Both the position numbers and the translations under genes were made by a program. Below the pieces are notes generated by a model that worked only from the letters and a program-made list of their open reading frames with translations, was not told the DNA's origin and made no database searches. A stretch of 15,349 nucleotides of DNA from an uncultured Carnobacterium sp. (GTDB taxonomy: Bacteria; Bacillota; Bacilli; Lactobacillales; Aerococcaceae). Positions 1 to 6,899 of the stretch are shown here, in pieces. Within the stretch, counting starts at the first letter, position 1. Each line of letters begins with the position of its first letter. The stretch covers positions 1 to 15,349 of the forward strand of contig CALJSD010000034.1 of the NCBI GenBank assembly GCA_937976325.1, in the 5' to 3' direction.

Positions 1-1304
1 AAGCTGCTATTCGTTATTTACGTTCGAATACGAATTACATTTCTTCTACAAATCCATTCTATGTATTTGGAATGAGTGGTGGTGGAGCGCAAAGTGCTAT
101 CATCGGTGCTAGTGGAGATAGTGAATTGTATACTAGTTATCTAAATGAAATTGGTGCTGTTTCTACAACAAGTGATGCAGTGGATGGAGTAATGGCTTGG
201 TGCCCAATAACGAATTTAGACGTTGCAGATTCTGCTTATGAGTGGAACTTAGGAAGTGCTCGTACAGGTTTAGATACAGAAAGTCAGACCTTATCCAATA
301 ATCTTGCAACTCAATTTGCAGAGTATATGAATAAACTTCAATTAAAAGATAGTGAAGGTAATGTTTTAACGTTACAATCATCAACTGAAGGTATCTATCA
401 AAGCGGAACGTATTATGAATACATCAAAGAAGTTATCGAAACTTCTCTGGAACATTTCCTAGCAGATACGACTTTCCCTTATGATGCAAGCAAATCTTCC
501 AATAATGGAGGCCCAGGAGATGGCGGCCCTGGTGGAGGTACACCACCTAGCGGAGAAGCTCCAAGTAGTAACGCACCAAGTGGAGATGCGTCTGGAAATA
601 GTTCTTCTAGTGGACAAACAAGTTCAACGGATAATGCTTCTTCAGAAACGACTTCAATTGAACAAGTAGATAAAGTAAATCGTCAGCAAACAAGTTCAGC
701 TTTAAGCTTAACTGGAACCTATAATAGCGTTGAAGAATACATCGCAGCCTTAAATACAAATAAAACATGGGTGACATATGATTCAACAACGAAAAAAGTA
801 ACGATTACAAGTGTTGCGGATTTCGTTTCTCAATTAAAATCACCATCTAAATCATTAACGGCATTCGATGCTTTAGACGAATCACAAGCTGAAAACCAAC
901 TTTTTGGTTCGAATGGAGAAGGATCTCACTTTGATTCTATTCTTGCAAATCTATTAAAAGGTACAAGTTATGAGTCTGCCTTTACAGAAGACGCTTCAAC
1001 AAAAGACAGTCAAGGTAACACTGTTGAAACCCGTGTTCAAATGTATAATCCAATGTACTATTTAACAAGTTATTATGAAGGATATAAAACATCTTCGGTA
1101 GCTAAAAATTGGAGAATTCGTACAGGGATTAATCAAGGAGATACTGCATTATCAACAGAAGTTAATTTAGCTTTAGCGTTGCGACAATATGGTGGATTAA
1201 CTGTTGACTTTGAGACTATCTGGGCACAAGGGCATACGCAGGCGGAACGTACTGGTGAGTCTGCTACAAACTTTATTAGCTGGGTTAAAGAAAATACAAA
1301 ATAA
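1..1304 (+). CDS. Tannase-like (subtype B) alpha/beta-hydrolase, 3' part only
   Basis: The reading frame is open from base 3, so the gene starts before the window. The visible 433 residues hold a nucleophile elbow GMSGGG with Ser at 75-77, followed by CPITNLDVADSAYEW, which resembles the CPITNLENAD-type stretch I recall in Lactobacillus plantarum tannase. The proposed acid is Asp at 1140-1142 (NQGD) and the proposed catalytic His is at 1233-1235 (AQGHTQ). They are 31 residues apart, against 32 (Asp419/His451) as I remember for that enzyme. The family hydrolyses ester bonds such as galloyl esters; the real substrate here cannot be read from sequence. Ser-to-Asp spacing is about 355 residues, some 100 more than in that tannase, mostly explained by a Gly/Pro/Ser/Thr-rich insertion at about 490-700. 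The N-terminus, and hence any signal peptide, is outside the window. A general carboxylesterase is the alternative. Confidence 0.75.
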   Translation, partial: AAIRYLRSNTNYISSTNPFYVFGMSGGGAQSAIIGASGDSELYTSYLNEIGAVSTTSDAVDGVMAWCPITNLDVADSAYEWNLGSARTGLDTESQTLSNNLATQFAEYMNKLQLKDSEGNVLTLQSSTEGIYQSGTYYEYIKEVIETSLEHFLADTTFPYDASKSSNNGGPGDGGPGGGTPPSGEAPSSNAPSGDASGNSSSSGQTSSTDNASSETTSIEQVDKVNRQQTSSALSLTGTYNSVEEYIAALNTNKTWVTYDSTTKKVTITSVADFVSQLKSPSKSLTAFDALDESQAENQLFGSNGEGSHFDSILANLLKGTSYESAFTEDASTKDSQGNTVETRVQMYNPMYYLTSYYEGYKTSSVAKNWRIRTGINQGDTALSTEVNLALALRQYGGLTVDFETIWAQGHTQAERTGESATNFISWVKENTK

Positions 1305-1322
1305 AACTTTGTATCTCGGGGC

Positions 1323-1351
1323 TTTTCATTTTCTCAATAATCTAGTACAAT
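1323..1351 (+). promoter_or_regulatory. Predicted promoter of yneF
   Basis: TTTTCA (1323-1328) and TACAAT (1346-1351) are separated by 17 bp. They lie 37 bp upstream of the yneF start codon, and an AGGGAGAG ribosome binding site (1373-1380) follows. The -10 is good and the -35 weak (4 of 6 matches). Confidence 0.55.
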
Positions 1352-1387
1352 AGACAAGGATACACATATTGAAGGGAGAGAAAGCCA

Positions 1388-1621
1388 ATGTCAACAGGAG
1401 CATGGATTTTAATCGTGATTCTTGCTGCAGTCGCAGGTGCGATCGGTGGTTTCTTTATCGCACGTCGTACAATGATGAACTACTTTGTAGAAAACCCACC
1501 ATTTGATGAAGATATGATTCGTAGTATGATGACTCAAATGGGTCAAAAACCATCTGAACAAAAAGTTCGTCAAATTGCTGCTTCAATGAAAGCACAAGCT
1601 AAAAAAAGAGCTAAAAAGTAA
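1388..1621 (+). CDS. yneF: UPF0154 family small membrane protein (YneF-like)
   Basis: This encodes a 77-residue protein with one N-terminal membrane segment (about residues 5-25, rich in Ile, Ala and Gly), then ARR and a short charged cytoplasmic tail ending in a Lys/Arg-rich run (KAQAKKRAKK). The order of a Gly-rich helix, ARR, NPPF, then MMTQMGQKPSEQKVRQI is characteristic of the UPF0154/YneF family, conserved in Bacilli and of unknown function. The length is normal for the family. The ATG at 1388 follows AGGGAGAG at good distance. The gene appears monocistronic: it has its own promoter upstream and a strong terminator directly after the stop, which it shares with the converging plsC gene. 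Confidence 0.85.
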   Translation: MSTGAWILIVILAAVAGAIGGFFIARRTMMNYFVENPPFDEDMIRSMMTQMGQKPSEQKVRQIAASMKAQAKKRAKK

Positions 1622-1624
1622 AGT

Positions 1625-1657
1625 AAAAAACCATCGGATATTCCGATGGTTTTTTTT
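1625..1657. terminator. Bidirectional rho-independent terminator between yneF and plsC
   Basis: CCATCGGA (1631-1638) pairs perfectly with TCCGATGG (1642-1649) around a 3-nt loop. It is flanked by six A on the left and eight T on the right, so it gives a hairpin plus U-tract in both directions. It ends yneF on the plus strand and plsC on the minus strand. Confidence 0.9.
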
Positions 1658-1658
1658 C

Positions 1659-1680
1659 GTTATACCGTATACGGTATAAC
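1659..1680. repeat. Perfect 22-bp palindrome beside the plsC stop codon
   Basis: The half GTTATACCGTA is followed directly by its exact reverse complement, with no spacer. It begins one base after the T-run of the yneF terminator and ends one base before the plsC stop codon (1682-1684). It is not needed as a terminator for either gene. On the plus strand it is followed after four bases by a T-run that lies inside plsC. It could be an operator for a dimeric regulator or a mobile-element remnant; function unknown. Confidence 0.6.
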
Positions 1681-1681
1681 G

Positions 1682-2305
1682 TTATTTTTTTACTGGTAAT
1701 TCATATACATAATTTGGATCAATTTCTTTGTCGAGTTCGTCGAACTTTTGGATAAGCACTTGATCGTAATTGGCAATTTCTTCTTTTGTTAGCTTTTGAT
1801 CTGCGATATAGATTGGGTCACCAATGCGTACATGCATTTTTTTACGTTTAATAATATCCTTGAAAGTTAATGGTCCTTGATACACCATTGGAACGATAGG
1901 GGCTTTTGCTAGACGAGCAATCATCACAGCGCCACCTTTCATCTCGTTAGAGTAACGTGTTCCAGTAGGGAAGATAACAAGGGCTTTTTGATTTTCTTTG
2001 ATTTGTTGGACAGGATATTTAATCGCGCTTGGTCCTGGTTTTTCACGGTTCACTGGGAAAGCACCCAGTTTCTTAATAAACCAAGCAAATGGTTTTGGTT
2101 TGAACAATTCTTGTTTTGCCATTAAGACAAGAGGTTGCGGATAAACAGCAATCGCCATCATCACGGGGTCTAACCAAGAACGGTGAGGAGCTACAAGCAC
2201 ATAACCAGTATCTTTCGGTACTTTTTCTCTGCCTTGGTAATCGCCAAACCCATTTAATAGAACAAGCAGTCCGCGAACCACCCAAATAGTGATTTTGTAA
2301 ATCAT
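1682..2305 (-). CDS. plsC: 1-acyl-sn-glycerol-3-phosphate acyltransferase (PlsC family)
   Basis: The 207-residue protein is of the usual short Firmicute PlsC length. PlsC moves an acyl group onto the sn-2 position of lysophosphatidic acid to make phosphatidic acid at the inner face of the membrane. A hydrophobic N-terminus (about residues 5-18) could be the membrane anchor. The catalytic HX4D motif is HRSWLD (His41, Asp46). Motif II is represented by FPVNRE (Arg87). Motif III is FPTGTR (112-117), where Thr114 stands in place of the usual Glu; motif IV is IVPM (137-140). The minus-strand start is preceded by AAGGAGA at good distance. The gene is transcribed divergently from the membrane-protein cluster and converges on yneF. 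Family assignment is firm; the exact acyl acceptor is inferred. Confidence 0.88.
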   Translation of the reverse strand: MIYKITIWVVRGLLVLLNGFGDYQGREKVPKDTGYVLVAPHRSWLDPVMMAIAVYPQPLVLMAKQELFKPKPFAWFIKKLGAFPVNREKPGPSAIKYPVQQIKENQKALVIFPTGTRYSNEMKGGAVMIARLAKAPIVPMVYQGPLTFKDIIKRKKMHVRIGDPIYIADQKLTKEEIANYDQVLIQKFDELDKEIDPNYVYELPVKK

Positions 2306-2335
2306 AACATTCTCCTTTATTTCATCTGTAATTGT

Positions 2336-2364
2336 AGTATGCGTGAATTCAGCGTTTTTTGCAA
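2336..2364 (-). promoter_or_regulatory. Possible promoter of plsC
   Basis: Read on the minus strand, TTGCAA (2364-2359) and CATACT (2341-2336) are 17 bp apart, about 30 bp upstream of the plsC start. Both hexamers are only partial matches, so this is a moderate call. Confidence 0.4.
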
Positions 2365-2406
2365 GTTCAAAACACTCATGGAAACCCTCTCTTTTTTCGT
2401 TATATA

Positions 2407-2415
2407 TGGTATAAT
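2407..2415 (+). promoter_or_regulatory. Extended -10 promoter of the membrane-protein cluster
   Basis: TGGTATAAT is a perfect extended -10 element (TGn plus TATAAT) 29 bp upstream of the start of the first cluster gene. No convincing -35 lies 17 bp upstream, which is common for extended -10 promoters. GGGGGA (2433-2438) is the ribosome binding site that follows. Confidence 0.65.
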
Positions 2416-2444
2416 AATGGTAACAATTTTACGGGGGATTTCCT

Positions 2445-3725
2445 ATGAAAGAATATAAAATCAGTTATTTCCGACTAAGTTTAGTCTTATTAGGGTATTT
2501 AATTTATAATCTTGTCTATTATACGCTTGATTATTCAGGAGGATATGCGTTCTTTATTGTTTGGCCGATTTTCTTTTTATCTTTAGCCATGATTATTTTA
2601 GGGAACATCTTACTTTTTAGAGATATTGTTAAATTAAGAGCTACGTATGAAAAGAATAAGTTGATTCAAGTAACTAGTATGATTCAAATCATTGCTGCTT
2701 GTATCGGTTTATGTTTGCAACTAACAAATGTAACTATTGGGAAATTATGGCCTATTAATTATGTAGAACATTATCCCCTTTTAGTTGGGACATGCATCAT
2801 CTATTCGTTTATTTTCATTATCGGAATCGTTCAGAAAAGAGTAGTAGAACAGCAAGAAAAGGCATCCTCACTTCTTGGGTTGGTATTTGGTGTTGTGGTC
2901 GTGGTCCTTTCTAACTTTCTACTATTTACCAACAGCAAAGCTTCAATCTTTTCATCAACGGATCAATATGTACAAGAATTTAAAGATTTTGGTTTTACTG
3001 GAAAAGTAGAGGTTCGAGAAAAAACGCAATTAATCGAACCGTATGTTGGTTCTCGTACTACTTTACATTATGATGAAAGATTATCAGATGGTAGTTATTT
3101 CTGGGAGTTAATTGATGTTGCAGAAGTTCGAAGCGGAACTCATGTGACGCAACTGGACGATCAGCTTGCTGAAGAAATTAGTAAATATCTTGAGATCGAT
3201 GAGGAAAAAGAATTATTCGATAAAGTAAAGAAACAAGAATTTCAATTTGTACTATTCCTCTATAAAGACCTAATTAGAAAACGAGACATTGATAAAAAAT
3301 TAGTAGAGAAAGTGGATAATGCAGTAGGGTTTAGATTAGTTGAAACTTACGGTTTTAGTCTTTATCCAAAAAATCCTCCAGAGTTTTATAGCTTAATTAT
3401 TAAGAACGCTCTGAAAAATAGAGCAAACGGGGATACTGAAGTCGCTGGTTTTTATAATATTGATGTCTTAAATAAAGCGATGATTGCTCATTTTGGTTAT
3501 GTGAATTACCTTGAGTTCGATCAATTCCTTAAAGATAAAAACGCAAGTCGTGTAGATTATCTTAAAAAGATACTATCTGAGATTCCGTCTGGAACGCTTG
3601 AGGATGGGACTTATAAATTCACTGGCACGACTAAAGTTGATGGTAAAGATCAATTAGTGACGGTTACGATGGTAATTGAAAACGGAAGTAGTCATTTTGA
3701 AGCAGATGAAATGAGAAATCCTTAG
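2445..3725 (+). CDS. Uncharacterised membrane protein with C-terminal external domain (cluster copy 1)
   Basis: I do not recognise this family. The 426-residue protein begins MKEYKISYFRLS and has five hydrophobic segments by eye (about residues 10-28, 33-57, 76-96, 110-130 and 143-163). The positive charges FRDIVKLR, QKR and the N-terminus fall on one side, so the positive-inside rule places the C-terminal 260 residues outside the membrane. That domain starts near QEFKDFGFTGKVEV, has a middle block FDKVKKQEFQFVLFLYK, then AGFYNIDV, and ends in a beta-like stretch containing GTLEDGTYKFTG and VIENG. All of these recur in the next gene. No catalytic motif, cysteine pair or cell-wall signal is visible in the external domain. 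It is the first gene of a four-gene run, 24 bp before the next. It could be a sensor, an envelope-stress or immunity protein, or a transport accessory; the sequence does not decide. Confidence 0.8.
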   Translation: MKEYKISYFRLSLVLLGYLIYNLVYYTLDYSGGYAFFIVWPIFFLSLAMIILGNILLFRDIVKLRATYEKNKLIQVTSMIQIIAACIGLCLQLTNVTIGKLWPINYVEHYPLLVGTCIIYSFIFIIGIVQKRVVEQQEKASSLLGLVFGVVVVVLSNFLLFTNSKASIFSSTDQYVQEFKDFGFTGKVEVREKTQLIEPYVGSRTTLHYDERLSDGSYFWELIDVAEVRSGTHVTQLDDQLAEEISKYLEIDEEKELFDKVKKQEFQFVLFLYKDLIRKRDIDKKLVEKVDNAVGFRLVETYGFSLYPKNPPEFYSLIIKNALKNRANGDTEVAGFYNIDVLNKAMIAHFGYVNYLEFDQFLKDKNASRVDYLKKILSEIPSGTLEDGTYKFTGTTKVDGKDQLVTVTMVIENGSSHFEADEMRNP

Positions 3726-3749
3726 TCTTATAAGTGAGGAGGTGCTTTG

Positions 3750-5042
3750 ATGAAACGAGATACAATTAGTTTTTTTAGATTGAGTTTAGTCATTATTGGA
3801 TATTTAATCTATAATGTTCTTTTCTATTTGTATCCATCTGGAGAGTTTCCTTCTTTTGCTTGGCCTTTGATTATCTTGTCGTGGGGTCTTATTGCTATCG
3901 GAAATCTCTTTTTACTCATCGACCCAATCCGATTAATGCTGTTTTTTAAAGAGGACAGAAATATTAGAAACTCTAGTATTTTTCAATTGGTTCTTGTAAT
4001 TGTAAGTTTCTTTATTCAAACCGCCGATTTAATGAAAGGAAAACTAAGGTTCATTAATTTTATGAATCATTTTTCTGAAACATTCGCTTTAAGTTTAATT
4101 CTTACATTAATTTTTATTATTGCGGTTTATCAAAAGCTATGGCTCCATAGAGAGGACAATAATGATGCAAAATACCATTTTGTATTTGGATTGTTTTTAA
4201 TTATTATTACGAATATTTTGTTAGTATCAACTGCATTCTCGTCTATCTCAGCGCCAACACTTTTCAATTCTGGGAAAAACTATCCTCAGGAGTTTAAAGA
4301 CTTCGGACTGAACGGAACTGTGAAAGTAAAAAATAAAAAGCATGCATTTGAATTTCCAGGATATGAAGTGAGTTTGGAATATACTGAACAGTTTTCGGAC
4401 GGCTATTCTTATTCAAAAAATTATACGATTTCTGAAGAGGCTGGAGATCAATATGAATTAGCGATTTCAAATGAGAATGTTCAAAAAATCAAGGAACTAT
4501 TAACAACTGATAAAGAGCGCGAACGTCTTGATAAAGTGAAATATGAGGAATTCAACTTTTTACTCAGCCTATATAAAGCGAAATTAAATAAATTAAAAGT
4601 GCCTTCTACAATTGCTGATACCATTAATACAGCTTTTAAAGTTGAGCTGGTAAAAGAGTCTAGAGTTGATTTTTATCCAACAGACGGGTATGAATTTACG
4701 GCATTTTTAATTGCTGAATCTCTTCGAAATGTCGAAAAAGGGGATCAAGACGCTGCTGGGTTTTACAATATTGATGTAAAGCAAGCGATGAAAAACGATC
4801 AAATTTACGCAAATATTGAACTCATTTTCTATTCCGAATTAACTTCTAAAGCGCAAAAAGCAGGGTTATCTAACCTTGAATACTTTAAAGAAGTACTAGA
4901 AGCATTACCAAGAGGCACCTTCTGGGATGGAGTCTATCGATTCGAGGGTAGTGCTGAAGTAAACGGCAAAACAACAGACGTTATTAGTACTTTTGTAGTA
5001 GAAAACGGAATTGGGTATTTTGAAGAAGATCAATTGAAATAG
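3750..5042 (+). CDS. Uncharacterised membrane protein with C-terminal external domain (cluster copy 2)
   Basis: This is a paralogue of the preceding gene over its full length. The N-terminal SFFRLSLVIIGYLIYNV matches YFRLSLVLLGYLIYNL there, and the external domain repeats QEFKDFGLNGTVKV, LDKVKYEEFNFLLSLYK, AGFYNIDV, DGVYRFEG and VVENG. Five membrane segments are predicted by eye, with a 255-265-residue C-terminal domain predicted outside. I chose ATG at 3750 (430 residues), because the strong site GAGGAGGT sits 7 bp upstream; a TTG three bases earlier is too close to it. The stop is 14 bp before the next gene. No cysteine is present anywhere, so any extracellular fold is not disulfide-stabilised. 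Function unknown; tandem duplication of copy 1 is the simplest origin. Confidence 0.8.
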   Translation: MKRDTISFFRLSLVIIGYLIYNVLFYLYPSGEFPSFAWPLIILSWGLIAIGNLFLLIDPIRLMLFFKEDRNIRNSSIFQLVLVIVSFFIQTADLMKGKLRFINFMNHFSETFALSLILTLIFIIAVYQKLWLHREDNNDAKYHFVFGLFLIIITNILLVSTAFSSISAPTLFNSGKNYPQEFKDFGLNGTVKVKNKKHAFEFPGYEVSLEYTEQFSDGYSYSKNYTISEEAGDQYELAISNENVQKIKELLTTDKERERLDKVKYEEFNFLLSLYKAKLNKLKVPSTIADTINTAFKVELVKESRVDFYPTDGYEFTAFLIAESLRNVEKGDQDAAGFYNIDVKQAMKNDQIYANIELIFYSELTSKAQKAGLSNLEYFKEVLEALPRGTFWDGVYRFEGSAEVNGKTTDVISTFVVENGIGYFEEDQLK

Positions 5043-5056
5043 AAAAGGAGTTGTCT

Positions 5057-6313
5057 ATGCAAAATAAAAAGATTCAGTATATTAATTTGTTACTACCAAC
5101 TATTCTTTATTTCATCCTTTTTATTCTAGAAGTCGTTATGGGGCATGGAATTACGAAAGCATTATTTACAGTTTATTTTATCGTTTTTATCATTTTGTTC
5201 TTTGCAATTCTATTTGCTGTATTGCGTGAACTCTATATCATTAATTTTGTGGTTGCAAAAGATAATGCAAAAGTCCGAATGCCAGGAACTATGGCATTTG
5301 TTTTATTTTTATATTTTACGTTTAATGAATTAAAATATCCTTTTACGGTAATTATGCCATTTGAATCTATTGTTACTGGAAAAAGTGGAGCAGTATTAAC
5401 GTTTGTACTATTATTAGTTTTTAATCTTTTGTGTTTAACGGTATACGGGTTTGCTGAAGGAAAACAAAATCTTGTAAAAGCACCACTTTTGTACGTCCTC
5501 ATTACGACGTATGCATTAATGGTACTAGCTATTAATAGCCAACAAGTGGAACAAAACAGGTCAGACAATCTTACTGTAAAAATAGAGGAGTACTATAAAG
5601 AGCACGAATTCAATGCTACTGTAAAAGTAATCCCACCAGTGAATAATGATATGGCGAATATTAAATTCACCGAAAAACTGAGTTCAGGAAGTGAAGTTAC
5701 ATTTCAAAACAATGTATTTTTAGAAAATGGGATTAACGTGCGTGACATGCAGGAGACGGTGGATACGTCCAATGTTTCAACAGATGAAGCAAAGATTCTT
5801 CAGCTTCTATTCAATCAAAACTTTACATTTCTTAGAGGAGCATTTCTATTCAATTCGGATTTAGAAAAATCTGTTGATAAAGTGAAAAGAGTATTGGATG
5901 ATAAAATCGAGGATATAGAAATTACAAATGTTAAAATAGATGTAAATCCCTTAATCTCAGGAGAAGAACGTTTAAAAAGATTAGCTCATATTGCAGCGAA
6001 TCATTTGAAAGATAACTCGGTAACAGAAGCTATTTACAATTTAAGACTAGAAGAACTCCTTTCAAGTGAAACTGAGGTCATTACTGGTTATTTACGAGTG
6101 GATTACCGCGAGGCTTCTTCACTAGAGGAACTTCTATCGTTTGTAACTTCAAAATTTAATAGGTTAAGTAAGGACGCGCTTCCTGATGGGCTCTATTTAT
6201 TCGATGCCTATGTATTAGTTCCGGAAAAAGATACCATCAAAAACGATCAACAATACCTTGCTGTAAAAGTCAAAGACGGAATAGTTCATGTATATTGGCA
6301 AAACAGAAAGTAA
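5057..6313 (+). CDS. Uncharacterised membrane protein with C-terminal external domain (divergent cluster copy 3)
   Basis: The 418-residue protein has the same plan as copies 1 and 2: five hydrophobic segments (about 9-28, 33-54, 76-94, 108-130 and 141-158), then a C-terminal domain of about 260 residues. Similarity is much weaker. Recognisable counterparts are EYYKEHEFNATVKV for QEFKDFGxxGxVxV, NFTFLRGAFLFN for EFNFLLSLYK, EAIYNLRLEELL for AGFYNIDV, and LPDGLYLFDAYVLV for the closing strand block, ending in VKDGIVHVYW. The ATG at 5057 is preferred because AAAAGGAG ends 6 bp upstream; a TTG at 5051 directly abuts that site. The stop is 22 bp before the fourth gene. It probably diverged earlier than copies 1 and 2 did from each other. 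Function unknown. Confidence 0.78.
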   Translation: MQNKKIQYINLLLPTILYFILFILEVVMGHGITKALFTVYFIVFIILFFAILFAVLRELYIINFVVAKDNAKVRMPGTMAFVLFLYFTFNELKYPFTVIMPFESIVTGKSGAVLTFVLLLVFNLLCLTVYGFAEGKQNLVKAPLLYVLITTYALMVLAINSQQVEQNRSDNLTVKIEEYYKEHEFNATVKVIPPVNNDMANIKFTEKLSSGSEVTFQNNVFLENGINVRDMQETVDTSNVSTDEAKILQLLFNQNFTFLRGAFLFNSDLEKSVDKVKRVLDDKIEDIEITNVKIDVNPLISGEERLKRLAHIAANHLKDNSVTEAIYNLRLEELLSSETEVITGYLRVDYREASSLEELLSFVTSKFNRLSKDALPDGLYLFDAYVLVPEKDTIKNDQQYLAVKVKDGIVHVYWQNRK

Positions 6314-6335
6314 TCTAAAATGGAAGGAAATAGTC

Positions 6336-6806
6336 ATGGAAGAAAAAATTAAACTAAGAGACTATAATATATTTTATTTTATAACGTTATTATCAATTCT
6401 CGTTTTGAAATCAAAAGAAGCAGGTATTATTACAACTTTCTTTGTTGTTGGCGGCATTTTAATTATTTTCAACTATATTATTTTTATTAGTTTATTTAAG
6501 AATCTGCTCGTGTTCTATAAGCGCAAGCATGAAAATATTCTGTTTCTTGTTAGCCTCGCTTTACAACTTATCGGAGCTGGACTATTCGTTATATCAATCG
6601 CAATGAATTTTGAATTATTAATAGGTCCTCAGATGGACGCATTGACTATACCAATTACCTTGTATCTTATTGGAATCAATTTAATCGAAATTGCTGGTTT
6701 GGTAGCGTATGTTACGCAGGAAAATAGTAAAGAAAGATTCCCGTGGATAGGAGTTATTCTAACAGTGTTACTTATTATTAGCTTTAATGTCGCTGTATTA
6801 TATTAA
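6336..6806 (+). CDS. Membrane-domain-only protein at the end of the cluster (copy 4)
   Basis: The protein has 156 residues, taking ATG at 6336 behind the GGAAGGAAA site (6322-6330). It has about five hydrophobic segments (roughly 10-25, 30-53, 67-88, 100-122 and 134-155) and stops right after the last one, at FNVAVLY. Length and layout, including a basic loop after segment 2 (FYKRKHEN) and a charged loop before segment 5 (QENSKERFPW), match the membrane half of the three upstream genes. The external domain is absent. Direct residue identity with the other copies is low, so homology rests on topology, position and size. It is followed within 20 bp by the hairpin that closes the operon, with no sign of a decayed external domain downstream. 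It may be a partner subunit of the larger proteins; function unknown. Confidence 0.72.
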   Translation: MEEKIKLRDYNIFYFITLLSILVLKSKEAGIITTFFVVGGILIIFNYIIFISLFKNLLVFYKRKHENILFLVSLALQLIGAGLFVISIAMNFELLIGPQMDALTIPITLYLIGINLIEIAGLVAYVTQENSKERFPWIGVILTVLLIISFNVAVLY

Positions 6807-6824
6807 AACGAAAAAGACTTTGCT

Positions 6825-6864
6825 GAAAATTCTATTGTTTCATCATGAAAACAATAGAATTTTC
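6825..6864 (+). terminator. Terminator of the membrane-protein cluster
   Basis: GAAAATTCTATTGTTT (6825-6840) pairs perfectly over 16 bp with 6849-6864, leaving an 8-nt loop. The stem is AT-rich and the T-tract is interrupted (TTTTC, then TTGCATTTT). The position between the last cluster gene and the rpsB promoter supports a terminator, which may also work in the other direction. Confidence 0.7.
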
Positions 6865-6893
6865 TTGCATTTTAAATTACTTTCATGTACAAT
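6865..6893 (+). promoter_or_regulatory. Promoter of rpsB
   Basis: TTGCAT (6865-6870) and TACAAT (6888-6893) are 17 bp apart and lie directly after the terminator stem of the preceding operon. Transcription would start near 6900, leaving a leader of about 120 nt before rpsB. Confidence 0.75.
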
Positions 6894-6899
6894 CATTGA

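Noticed and set aside
481..669. Overlapping plus-strand open frame inside the tannase-like gene
   Set aside because: It is an alternative frame of the low-complexity insertion, with no independent start signals.
1294..1314. Hairpin ATACAAA/TTTGTAT over the stop codon of the tannase-like gene
   Set aside because: The stem is only seven weak pairs, five of them A-T in a row on one side, and no T-run follows directly. It is too weak to call a terminator.
1659..1680. 22-bp palindrome as the plsC terminator
   Set aside because: On the minus strand it is followed by A, not T. The neighbouring hairpin at 1631-1649 has the proper T-run in that direction.
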